A stretch of 24,806 nt of DNA, taken from positions 1 through 24,806 of the forward strand of contig JAEWSD010000140.1 of assembly GCA_023398615.1 (NCBI GenBank). The letters run 5' to 3'. The translations under genes were made by a program, and so were the position numbers. Below are positions 6,864 to 13,597 of the stretch, in pieces (the stretch's first letter is position 1; the number at the start of each line of letters is the position of its first letter). The stretch is from Bacillota bacterium (GTDB taxonomy: Bacteria > Bacillota > Clostridia > Lachnospirales > Lachnospiraceae). The notes under the pieces are model-generated. The model was not told the DNA's origin and did not search any database. It saw only the letters and a program-made list of their open reading frames with translations.

Positions 6864-8487
6864 AGCAGTGCTCAGAGACTTTCAGGATTGCTTTGACGAA
6901 AGCTGTTTTCCTGCGGATTTTCTGAATAATTATGAGGCAATTGAATGTCTCGGACATAATGAACAGGGGGAAACCCTGCTGGTCAGAAGCCGTGTTGCCG
7001 GGGACTATTATGTGGCGAAGTGCTATGACAAGGAACTGCCTTTGCCTCAGGCGGCGGAAGATGAGCTGCTAAAGGACATCAGACGGGAAAGCTTGCCCCG
7101 TTATACAGGCAGGTATCAAAATGAAAAAATGCTTTGCATTGTCAGAGAATATATGGAAGGTGAGTCCTTGGACCGGTTGGCTCTGGAGGTGAGGTTTACT
7201 CCGGAGCAGGTTATTCGTACCGGAAAGGAGCTATGCGATATTCTGATTTACCTGCATGGGCACCATCCGGCGATCATACACCGGGATATTAAGCCGCAGA
7301 ATATCATCAGAAACAGGGAGGGAAAGCTTTGCTTAATTGATTTTGGCATTTCTCGCTTCTATCACAAAGGGGCTCTTTGCGATACGGTCTGCTATGGGAC
7401 AACGGGCTTTGCGGCACCGGAGCAGTATGGTTTCTCCCAGACGGACAGTCGTTCCGATATTTATTCGCTCGGAATAGTGCTATGCTGGCTGCTGACCGGG
7501 GAGGCGGACAGAAGCAAAGCACTTCCCGGCGTTAAACACAGGAGGCTTAAATCTGTCCTGGCAAAATGTACGGAATTTGCTCCCGAGAGGCGGTACTCCT
7601 CGGCGGAACATTTGAAGGCGGCACTCGGACGTGCAGAGAAGAAGAGGCGGCGAAGCGTGGTCGGAGTTATCGGTATCCTGCTGCTGTGTGGTATGTGTCT
7701 CGGAGCGGGCTTCCTGATCGGGCGCTGTACGGATATTTCCATGCCGGCAGTGGCGGATTCGGGAGTGCATTTTGAAGAGCCGTTGATTGAGGAGGCGGTC
7801 AGGCTTTCTTTGGGGAAACCAGAGGAAAGTAAAATCAGTGAGGAGGAATTGCTTCAGATTCGGGAAGTATATATCTTTGGAAATCTGGCGGCGGCTAATT
7901 CGAAGGAGTATGACAGGCTGACTCAACGGTGGGCCGATAAGGATGAAAGCCTACAGAACGGTGGTATACGTTCCCTTCAGGACATAGCGATGCTGAAGAA
8001 TTTGAAAGTCTTGAATATTACTCTTCAGAATATTACTGATGTGACACCATTGAAGGATCTGAATAGCCTGGAGGCAATTGAGCTGAAGCACAATCCGATT
8101 AAGGAGGTATCCGCCTTAAAGAACCTTCCGGCACTGCAGAGAATTCAATTTTATGATACCAGGATATCGGATATAAGTGTGTTGTCGAACTGTCCGAGGC
8201 TGGATAATCTGGCGGTCGGAATGACAAATATTAAATCCCTGGATGCTTTCGCGGGACTGGAGAGGCTATGCTGCCTGGATGCATCGGGGATCACTCTGGA
8301 AAGCCTGGCAGGGATAGAAAAGTTTCCATATCTTCAGGAAATCAGCTTTTATAGTGTAGAGGACCAAGACCTTGGCCCTCTGCTGGCTTTGCCCCAACTG
8401 AAAAAGGTGTCTCTGAACCGGAGCATGAAGGAAGCAGGGGAAAAAGTTGCGGAAGCTGCTGACTTTGAAATGATTTATACGGAATAG
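6856..8487 (+). CDS. Membrane Ser/Thr protein kinase with external leucine-rich repeats
   Basis: The 543-residue protein has a full Hanks-type kinase domain (residues about 25-260): VAIK-type Lys55, catalytic loop H142-R-D144-IKPQN, D162-F-G, A187-P-E-Q and SDIYSLG. The glycine loop (CLGHNEQGET) is degenerate but keeps two glycines. EKKRRR at 261-266 precedes a single membrane helix at about 267-289, so the kinase is cytoplasmic and the C-terminal part external. Residues about 370-525 form internalin-like leucine-rich repeats (LKVLNITLQNITDVTPL, LEAIELKHNPIKEVSAL and so on). This architecture suggests a receptor kinase sensing an envelope or external ligand. GGGAGG just upstream and overlap with the XRE gene fix the start. 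Last coupled gene of the operon. Confidence 0.92.
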   Translation: MDEAVLRDFQDCFDESCFPADFLNNYEAIECLGHNEQGETLLVRSRVAGDYYVAKCYDKELPLPQAAEDELLKDIRRESLPRYTGRYQNEKMLCIVREYMEGESLDRLALEVRFTPEQVIRTGKELCDILIYLHGHHPAIIHRDIKPQNIIRNREGKLCLIDFGISRFYHKGALCDTVCYGTTGFAAPEQYGFSQTDSRSDIYSLGIVLCWLLTGEADRSKALPGVKHRRLKSVLAKCTEFAPERRYSSAEHLKAALGRAEKKRRRSVVGVIGILLLCGMCLGAGFLIGRCTDISMPAVADSGVHFEEPLIEEAVRLSLGKPEESKISEEELLQIREVYIFGNLAAANSKEYDRLTQRWADKDESLQNGGIRSLQDIAMLKNLKVLNITLQNITDVTPLKDLNSLEAIELKHNPIKEVSALKNLPALQRIQFYDTRISDISVLSNCPRLDNLAVGMTNIKSLDAFAGLERLCCLDASGITLESLAGIEKFPYLQEISFYSVEDQDLGPLLALPQLKKVSLNRSMKEAGEKVAEAADFEMIYTE

Positions 8488-8511
8488 AAAGATTCGGAAA
8501 AAGGGGTGCCT

Positions 8512-8607
8512 GTGAACATCATAAATATGACAATTAAAGAATGTGTGCCGGCAGCACACCAATTACTTACAGAGAAGTGCTATACTGAGATGGTAAGATA
8601 TGGTTGA
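8512..8607 (+). CDS. Possible small ORF or remnant, 31 residues
   Basis: GTG 8512 opens a frame reading NIINMTIKECVPAAHQLLTE and ending at TGA 8605-8607. An internal ATG lies at 8527. AAAAAGGGG upstream could be a weak ribosome binding site. The composition looks like coding DNA, possibly a leftover N-terminus of a larger gene, but I do not recognise it. Confidence 0.2.
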   Translation: MNIINMTIKECVPAAHQLLTEKCYTEMVRYG

Positions 8608-8645
8608 TTGCTATACATTATAAGAGAATCAGGGAGGTTGAACGT

Positions 8646-9764
8646 ATGAAAAAGGAAAAGATACTTGGTAAAAAAGTAGTGATATCCTTTCTTATCATCG
8701 CAGGATTGCTTGCAGGAATATTACCCTGCACCAGGAAGGAAGCGGCAGCCGCAGCCGGAACTAAGGGATATCTGCTGCTGGTGGAGGAGAAGGATGGTAC
8801 ATGGAGTGAGTATGGGGGCTGCATAGAGGTAAAAGGAAAGAATAAATTAATGGTCAGTGCCTCAGAGACAGCTGAAAAAATAGGAATTATTTATAAAAAA
8901 AAGAATTCCAAAGCATTTACAATTGGCAATGGCAAGAAAAAGAATACCTATACAAAAAACAGTACAGCTTATCAATACTACAACGGAAGTAAAAATGTCG
9001 CAAAAAAATCGAGCTATAAGGCCTATGTGAGTACAGTTAATAAGACGAACATGGTGGAGTACGGTACCCTGGCTACCCTTGTTTCTGTAAAACTTTACAG
9101 TGGAGAGAAAGCGGGAGACTATCAGAAAGCGGGATATTCCGGAGTTCTCTGTTTCTCCAAATATCATAAGATCACTGAGCTTCCTGCAATGGAAGCGGGA
9201 ACAAGGGTCACTACAGAAGCAGAGCTGCGTCAGGCCGCCGCTGACCTGAAGATCAGTAACATTATCATAACAGAGGATATTACCGTGGAGAAGGATTTTA
9301 CCTGTGAGCGGGAGGAAAATTCCGTAAATCTACATATACAGAAGGGAAAGACCTTAACAATTAATAAAGAATACATTGAGGTTGGAGGAACCCTGAAAAA
9401 TGACGGAACTATTATTATCAAGGGAAACCTTGTACGGGGAATTTGTAATCTGGTCAATAACGGGGCAATTATTATAGAGAACGGCGGAAGTGCGGGTTCC
9501 GGAATGAGTGATTTTAATAATAACGGCTGCGTCAGAATAGAAAAGGGAGCAAGCCTGTATGTGGACCGGGGTTCTGCCTTTTATAACAATGGAGAAGTTG
9601 TTAATGAAGGGAACATGAGTATTAGTGACGGAGGAAGCTTTAACGATAAAGGAGGCAAAATCGTTAATAACGGAGTGATTGATTTGGACTCTTATTATAA
9701 TGGTGACATCAGTATGATATCCGGCAGTGGAACGGTAAATGATTACCGGGAAGGTGATCAATAA
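8646..9764 (+). CDS. Secreted protein with Asn/Gly beta repeats
   Basis: AGGGAGG at about 8631-8637 points to ATG 8646 rather than the earlier in-frame ATG at 8604. Residues 1-37 are a signal peptide: MKKEKILGKK, a hydrophobic core to about 26, and an Ala-rich cleavage region. The middle (residues 40-175) is Lys/Tyr-rich. Residues about 247-345 carry at least five short units built on N-N-G or N-D-G followed by an alternating hydrophobic strand (NDGTIIIKG, NNGAIIIENGG, NNGCVRIEKG, NNGEVVNEG, NNGVIDLDS), typical of a beta-solenoid or adhesin-like fold. No LPXTG motif or C-terminal membrane helix is seen, so it is released or held by other contacts. It follows the LRR kinase in the same direction and could be a target or ligand. 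Confidence 0.75.
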   Translation: MKKEKILGKKVVISFLIIAGLLAGILPCTRKEAAAAAGTKGYLLLVEEKDGTWSEYGGCIEVKGKNKLMVSASETAEKIGIIYKKKNSKAFTIGNGKKKNTYTKNSTAYQYYNGSKNVAKKSSYKAYVSTVNKTNMVEYGTLATLVSVKLYSGEKAGDYQKAGYSGVLCFSKYHKITELPAMEAGTRVTTEAELRQAAADLKISNIIITEDITVEKDFTCEREENSVNLHIQKGKTLTINKEYIEVGGTLKNDGTIIIKGNLVRGICNLVNNGAIIIENGGSAGSGMSDFNNNGCVRIEKGASLYVDRGSAFYNNGEVVNEGNMSISDGGSFNDKGGKIVNNGVIDLDSYYNGDISMISGSGTVNDYREGDQ

Positions 9765-10157
9765 AATAAGGTCATTGCCGGTGAAGGTCCTGTTCTTTTT
9801 TATCGTACGAGGAAAGTTCGTTCTATCCGATAAAAAGCGTTATACTATGGGTGCGCACGCCGCTTTATTGGAAGTTAGCCGCAAGCGAAACTCTTTCCTG
9901 TAATATTACCGTCCGGATATTTTATGGTATAACGGCGAAGAAGTAAGGAAAAACAAAGAAATGCCAACATGGATAGTTATAACCTTTGAAATGATTGAGG
10001 AGTAGGGAGTTGATTTTCTGCTGGGGTTCCGGAAAGAAGAATCAGTGACGGAAGAGCCTAAAAATTTCTGCTGTTATCACAACATGACATACTGCTGTCA
10101 GATTATCCATGCTATAATACATATCATAATCCGCACAGGGAAGGAGGACAGCCGTAT
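9765..10157. other. Gap with non-functional coding scraps and a promoter
   Basis: No intact gene. A frame at 9847-9903 reads MGAHAALLEVSRKRNSFL without a ribosome binding site. Another stretch ending in TAG near 10005 reads WYNGEEVRKNKEMPTWIVIT. Both have coding-like composition in different frames and probably derive from a decayed gene I cannot name. No clear terminator seen. Confidence 0.3.
10110..10118 (+). promoter_or_regulatory. Extended -10 promoter of the radical SAM gene
   Basis: TGCTATAAT, an extended -10 element with a consensus TATAAT at 10113-10118, lies 40 bp before the start codon. No good -35 is visible, as is common for extended -10 promoters. Confidence 0.5.
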
Positions 10158-11021
10158 ATGCACTACGCCGATTACAAAACCATACTCTCACCGCAAAACG
10201 GCATAAACCTGTATCGTGGCTGTTCTCACGGCTGCATTTACTGTGACAGCCGAAGTGCCTGTTATAAAATAAATCATGATTTTGAGGATATAGAGGTTAA
10301 GCGCAACGCGCCGCTGATTTTGGAAGAGCAGCTGCGCAGGAAAAGAAAGCCCGGCATGATTAGTACAGGAGCAATGTGCGATCCGTATATCCCTTTGGAA
10401 GAAGAGCTGCAAATCACTCGTGAATGCCTTGCTTTGATTGAACGATACGGTTTTGGACTGGCGATTCTAACGAAATCCTCACGGATTTTTCGGGATTTGG
10501 ATTTATTGAAAGCCATCAATTCAAGGGCAAAATGCGTGGTACAGATGACATTGACTACTTATGACGAGGATTTATGCCGGAAACTCGAACCAAACGTATC
10601 CACGACATCGGAACGGTTCCATGTATTGGAGACTATGCGGGCTGAGGGGATTCCAACGGTTGTATGGCTCAGCCCCGTCCTCCCTTTCATCAATGACACT
10701 GAGGAAAATCTGCTTGGTCTGCTTGATTACTGTATTCAGGCAAAGGTACGCGGGATTATGTGCTTTGGTTTTGGCATGACCTTGAGGGATGGCAACAGGG
10801 AATATTTTTACAACCAGCTTGACCGTTATTTCCCCGGCCTAAAGCAGAAATATATCCGTATGTTCGGAAATGCATATGTGTGCAACAGCCCGAACAGTAA
10901 CCGTTTGACGGCTGTTTTCAAAGAAATATGCGAGCGTCATAGGATTCTTTGGAGGCCGGAGGATGTATTTGCCTATTTGCAGGCGTTTGAATCCAAAGAA
11001 CAGCAGCTGTCGCTGTTTTAA
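10158..11021 (+). CDS. Radical SAM protein of the SPL/Rv2578c type
   Basis: The 287-residue protein carries C22-x3-C26-x2-C29 (GCSHGCIYCD), the 4Fe-4S binding motif that cleaves S-adenosylmethionine. It is followed by ISTGAMCDPYIPLEEELQIT and LAILTKSS, hallmarks of the SplB-like/Rv2578c radical SAM group related to spore photoproduct lyase. It is shorter than true spore photoproduct lyase and lacks that enzyme's N-terminal region, so repair of spore photoproduct should not be assumed. GGAAGGAGG lies 7-15 nt upstream of the start. The next gene follows after 69 bp in the same direction and may be cotranscribed. Substrate unknown. Confidence 0.88.
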   Translation: MHYADYKTILSPQNGINLYRGCSHGCIYCDSRSACYKINHDFEDIEVKRNAPLILEEQLRRKRKPGMISTGAMCDPYIPLEEELQITRECLALIERYGFGLAILTKSSRIFRDLDLLKAINSRAKCVVQMTLTTYDEDLCRKLEPNVSTTSERFHVLETMRAEGIPTVVWLSPVLPFINDTEENLLGLLDYCIQAKVRGIMCFGFGMTLRDGNREYFYNQLDRYFPGLKQKYIRMFGNAYVCNSPNSNRLTAVFKEICERHRILWRPEDVFAYLQAFESKEQQLSLF

Positions 11022-11090
11022 ATGACAAGATAACCATTTATGAGGACGGCTTTTTGCCGTTGCTTATCAGATTTCTGGAGGAATTGACTT

Positions 11091-11633
11091 ATGGGCAGAC
11101 CAACAACCAAGCCGGATTTAATCAAGGCGGCAAATGAGCAGTTTGAAAAGATGTGGAAACTTATTGATTCCATGACGGACGATGAGCAAAGTGCGGCTTT
11201 TAACTTTGGTGACAGTTTAAATAAAAAAGAGGCGCACTGGAAACGCGATAAAAATTTGCGCGACGTGCTTGTTCACTTGTATGAATGGCACCAGCTATTG
11301 CTGAATTGGGTTATAGCCAACCAAAACGGCGAAGCAAAAGCATTTTTACCGGAACCTTATAACTGAAGAACATATCCTCAGATGAACGTAAAGTTTTGGG
11401 AGAAACATCAGTCTACGTCCTATGAGAATTCAAAGGAAATGCTTCGTGAAAGTCACAAAAAGGTATTGAATTTAATTGAGCAGTTTTCAAATGAGGAGTT
11501 GTTTGTGAGTAAGCACTTTCCCTGGACAGGAACGTCAAGTCTTGGAGCTTACTGTGTTTCCGCAACATCCAGTCATTACGATTGGGCGATAAAAAAGATT
11601 AAGGCGCATAGTAAAGCATACAAGGGACAATAA
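11091..11633 (+). pseudogene. ClbS/DfsB family four-helix protein, interrupted by one in-frame TGA
   Basis: Two open stretches, 11091-11366 and 11382-11633, are in the same frame, separated only by TGA at 11364-11366 and five sense codons. Read through, they give 180 positions, the usual length of ClbS/DfsB proteins (DinB-like four-helix bundles; ClbS is a cyclopropane hydrolase giving colibactin resistance). The order is GRPTTKPDLIKAANEQFEKM at the N-terminus, HLYEWHQLLLNW in the middle, then PYN-stop-RTYPQMNVKFWEKHQ and FPWTGTSSLGAYCVSATSSH. The position of the stop is a Trp in relatives as I remember them, so TGG to TGA is the simplest change. GGAGG at 11077-11081 fixes the start. The second half has no ribosome binding site. 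Everything else is undamaged, so the break is recent, a sequencing error, or read through. Confidence 0.8.
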
Positions 11634-11721
11634 GTCAGCATTTTTATTTTTTCTGAACTAAAAGAAGTTCGGAAATTAGTATATTTGATATACAGATAGT
11701 TGAATAATAACTTGGAAATCG

Positions 11722-11757
11722 AAAAACACCTTATCAGATCATGGTAGGGTGTTTTTT
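11722..11757 (+). terminator. Strong intrinsic terminator after the ClbS/DfsB-like gene
   Basis: AAAAACACCTTA (11722-11733) pairs with TAGGGTGTTTTT (11745-11756) over 12 bp with one G-U pair, followed by continuing T. The A/T flanks make it a possible bidirectional terminator. Confidence 0.8.
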
Positions 11758-11836
11758 ATGAATTTTATTTATATATTGAATCATTTTTATTGCAATTTTT
11801 ATCTTGTATATTTTCTATTTATTTATAAAAAAACAA

Positions 11837-11865
11837 TTGACAGCATATCATTGATAGGGTACAAT
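11837..11865 (+). promoter_or_regulatory. Promoter of the TetR-CPBP operon
   Basis: TTGACA (11837-11842), exactly 17 bp, then TACAAT (11860-11865), near-perfect sigma-A consensus. The GTG start lies 81 bp downstream. Confidence 0.75.
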
Positions 11866-11868
11866 GAG

Positions 11869-11880
11869 TAACAAATGTTA
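11869..11880. promoter_or_regulatory. Candidate TetR operator TAACA-AA-TGTTA
   Basis: A short perfect inverted repeat just after the -10 box. A second, looser pair, GTAAC (11882-11886) with GTTAC (11905-11909), surrounds the palindrome ATACGTAT (11892-11899). The location between promoter and gene is typical of an autoregulated TetR-family repressor. No binding data can be inferred. Confidence 0.45.
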
Positions 11881-11945
11881 GGTAACGAGCGATACGTATA
11901 AAATGTTACAAGAAATATTATGAAATTGTATAAGGAGGGATCTTA

Positions 11946-12530
11946 GTGCCGCCCAAAATTAAGATTACACAGGAAGATATTATAAATGCTGCAATTTTCA
12001 TGGTAAGGGAGAAAGGTATTGAGAAATTGAACGCTCGTGATTTAGCAAAAAAAATCGGCTGCTCAGTGCATCCGATATTTCGGGCATATAATTCAATGGA
12101 GGAACTCAAAGCGGCAGTTTATATAATGGCAGAGAATATATACAATGAACGTATGCTGAGTGCGGGAGAACACACGGATGACGGATTTCTCAATATGGGT
12201 CTTACATATATTCATTTTGCAAAGAATGAGAAAAACCTGTTCAAGCTGTTATTTATGTCGGATGCATTCAGAGAGCAAGGCATTATGGATATTGTAGGTG
12301 CTACGGAAGGAGACGAGGATATTATAGAAATGTTATGTCAAAGGACAAAGTTAAGCAAGAAATCCGCCAAAGAGCTATATGCAGGAATATGGCTTACAAC
12401 TCATGGTATAGCATCTATGTTTGCAACCAATACCTGCCGATTTAATGACGAAGAATGTAAGAGATTATTAAACAATTCATTTATGGGATTAATATTAAAG
12501 TTGAAAAATGAGGAGGAAGATAACATATGA
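11946..12530 (+). CDS. TetR/AcrR family transcriptional regulator
   Basis: Starts at GTG 11946, six bases after AAGGAGGGA at about 11932-11940. Residues about 7-55 form the TetR DNA-binding domain: ITQEDIINAAIFMVREKGIE, then ARDLAKKIGCSVHPIFRAY as the helix-turn-helix. Residues 60-190 are the helical ligand/dimer domain with FKLLFMS, similar to the WHG-type TetR C-terminal domain. The gene overlaps the CPBP gene by 4 bp (ATGA), so the two are translated together. It probably controls its own promoter through the repeats at 11869-11909. The ligand is unknown. Confidence 0.9.
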   Translation: MPPKIKITQEDIINAAIFMVREKGIEKLNARDLAKKIGCSVHPIFRAYNSMEELKAAVYIMAENIYNERMLSAGEHTDDGFLNMGLTYIHFAKNEKNLFKLLFMSDAFREQGIMDIVGATEGDEDIIEMLCQRTKLSKKSAKELYAGIWLTTHGIASMFATNTCRFNDEECKRLLNNSFMGLILKLKNEEEDNI

Positions 12531-13285
12531 AACAATCTTATACACAGAAACATCCGTATATTTCGGTAATCCTCATTGGATTGCTATGCACATTTATGAC
12601 TGCTTTGGGAATGGCGGTTCCGCAGATAATGAGATTAAATTTTAATATGCAAATTTCTGTAACTACGGTTTTCTTATTAATTTCAATAGCGATAGGCATT
12701 GTTCTTATGAAAAAATCACGCTTTACACTTTTTGACTATGGCTTTCGAAAAAGTGAGAAAGGCACTTATGGTAAAGTATGGTGGTATATTCCCTTAATAG
12801 CCGTGGAAATACTTCCTGTTGCTGTTGCCGGAACCAGTTCTGACGTTACGGTGTCACAATATGCCGTGTTATTGTTCTTTACTGTTGCGGTGGGGTTTAA
12901 TGAGGAAATCTATTTTAGGGGACTTGCATTTAAGTTTATGATGGAAAAAGGAAGAAAGAAGGCTATCATCTGGACGTCTTTGGTCTTTGGAGTTCTTCAT
13001 CTTGCAAACGCACTGAATGGCAAGAATACATTATATCTCATTTTACAGATGTTTTTTGCATTCTTGGCAGGATTTGTACTTGCTGAAATTGTAAGTATTA
13101 CAAAAAGCTTATGGGCACTCATCATCTGGCATGCTGCTCATGATTATATTTCCAGTATCACAGGTGATACACTTGATAAAACTGCTCTTATTATTCTTGC
13201 AATTCAGGTAGGCGTTCTATTGCTATATGCTGTTTGTATCTGGAAAACGAGTAAGGCAGACAATGCTATTATTATTGATGGGTAA
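12527..13285 (+). CDS. CPBP family intramembrane glutamic endopeptidase
   Basis: A 252-residue membrane protein with about seven to eight hydrophobic segments. The three CPBP/Abi motifs are intact: E126-E127-x3-R131 (FNEEIYFRG), FGVLH158LANAL and HAAH205D. This family includes CAAX prenyl protease-like and bacteriocin self-immunity membrane proteases. Start ATG 12527 overlaps the TetR stop, behind GAGGAGG about 12 bases upstream. With a dedicated TetR regulator it most likely forms a small inducible unit, perhaps responding to a membrane-active compound. Its substrate is unknown. Confidence 0.92.
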   Translation: MKQSYTQKHPYISVILIGLLCTFMTALGMAVPQIMRLNFNMQISVTTVFLLISIAIGIVLMKKSRFTLFDYGFRKSEKGTYGKVWWYIPLIAVEILPVAVAGTSSDVTVSQYAVLLFFTVAVGFNEEIYFRGLAFKFMMEKGRKKAIIWTSLVFGVLHLANALNGKNTLYLILQMFFAFLAGFVLAEIVSITKSLWALIIWHAAHDYISSITGDTLDKTALIILAIQVGVLLLYAVCIWKTSKADNAIIIDG

Positions 13286-13324
13286 GAGTTTGAAAATCAA
13301 ATTAAAGATTTCAGCTATAAGGGA

Positions 13325-13369
13325 GGGTGTCTCATAAGTTCTTATCAACTTTTGAGACGCCCTTATTTT
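13325..13369 (+). terminator. Intrinsic terminator after the CPBP gene
   Basis: GGGTGTCTCA at 13325 pairs with TGAGACGCCC ending at 13362, extended inward by AAGTT and AACTT around a loop of about six bases. It is followed by TTATTTT. Confidence 0.8.
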
Positions 13370-13490
13370 AAATTCCCGGGTTAATTTATATTGCTTCAAA
13401 TAATATACCATATATTAACACTAATTTTACAATACCGTGATATTTAGATTTAAATAAGTATGTTACCGTATCAGTGTGATAATGAATCAA

Positions 13491-13597
13491 TAAGGAGGAT
13501 GTATGCCGGACGGGATCATGACGGCAGGGCCGTAAGTTTAGGTACTTGGGTATTATAAATTGGGTGGTGCATAAGGATGCACAGAAATGGAGGTAAT
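13491..13597 (+). promoter_or_regulatory. Possible structured leader with mini-ORF before the phosphatase
   Basis: TAAGGAGG (13491-13498) precedes a 10-codon ORF at 13503-13535 (MPDGIMTAGP). Inside it ACGGC-agg-GCCGT (13521-13533) can form a hairpin. A second hairpin, GTGCAT-aagg-ATGCAC (13567-13582), ends 6 nt before the GGAGGT (13589-13594) of the next gene. It could be an attenuator or small leader peptide. I recognise no riboswitch class. Confidence 0.3.

Noticed and set aside
8543..8559. Inverted repeat GTGTGC-cggca-GCACAC as terminator of the kinase operon
   Set aside because: Only 6 bp, not followed by a T run, and it lies inside a possible small ORF.
9250..9720. Repeats in the secreted protein gene as a possible DNA repeat or CRISPR-like array
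   Set aside because: The repetition is at protein level with variable spacing and codons; no identical DNA units are seen.
9354..9761. Antisense open frame of 135 codons
   Set aside because: Mirror of the repetitive Asn/Gly region; low-complexity composition explains the lack of stops.
11046..11060. Hairpin ACGGC-ttttt-GCCGT as terminator after the radical SAM gene
   Set aside because: Five-bp stem with the T run in the loop rather than after it; the next gene's ribosome binding site follows closely.
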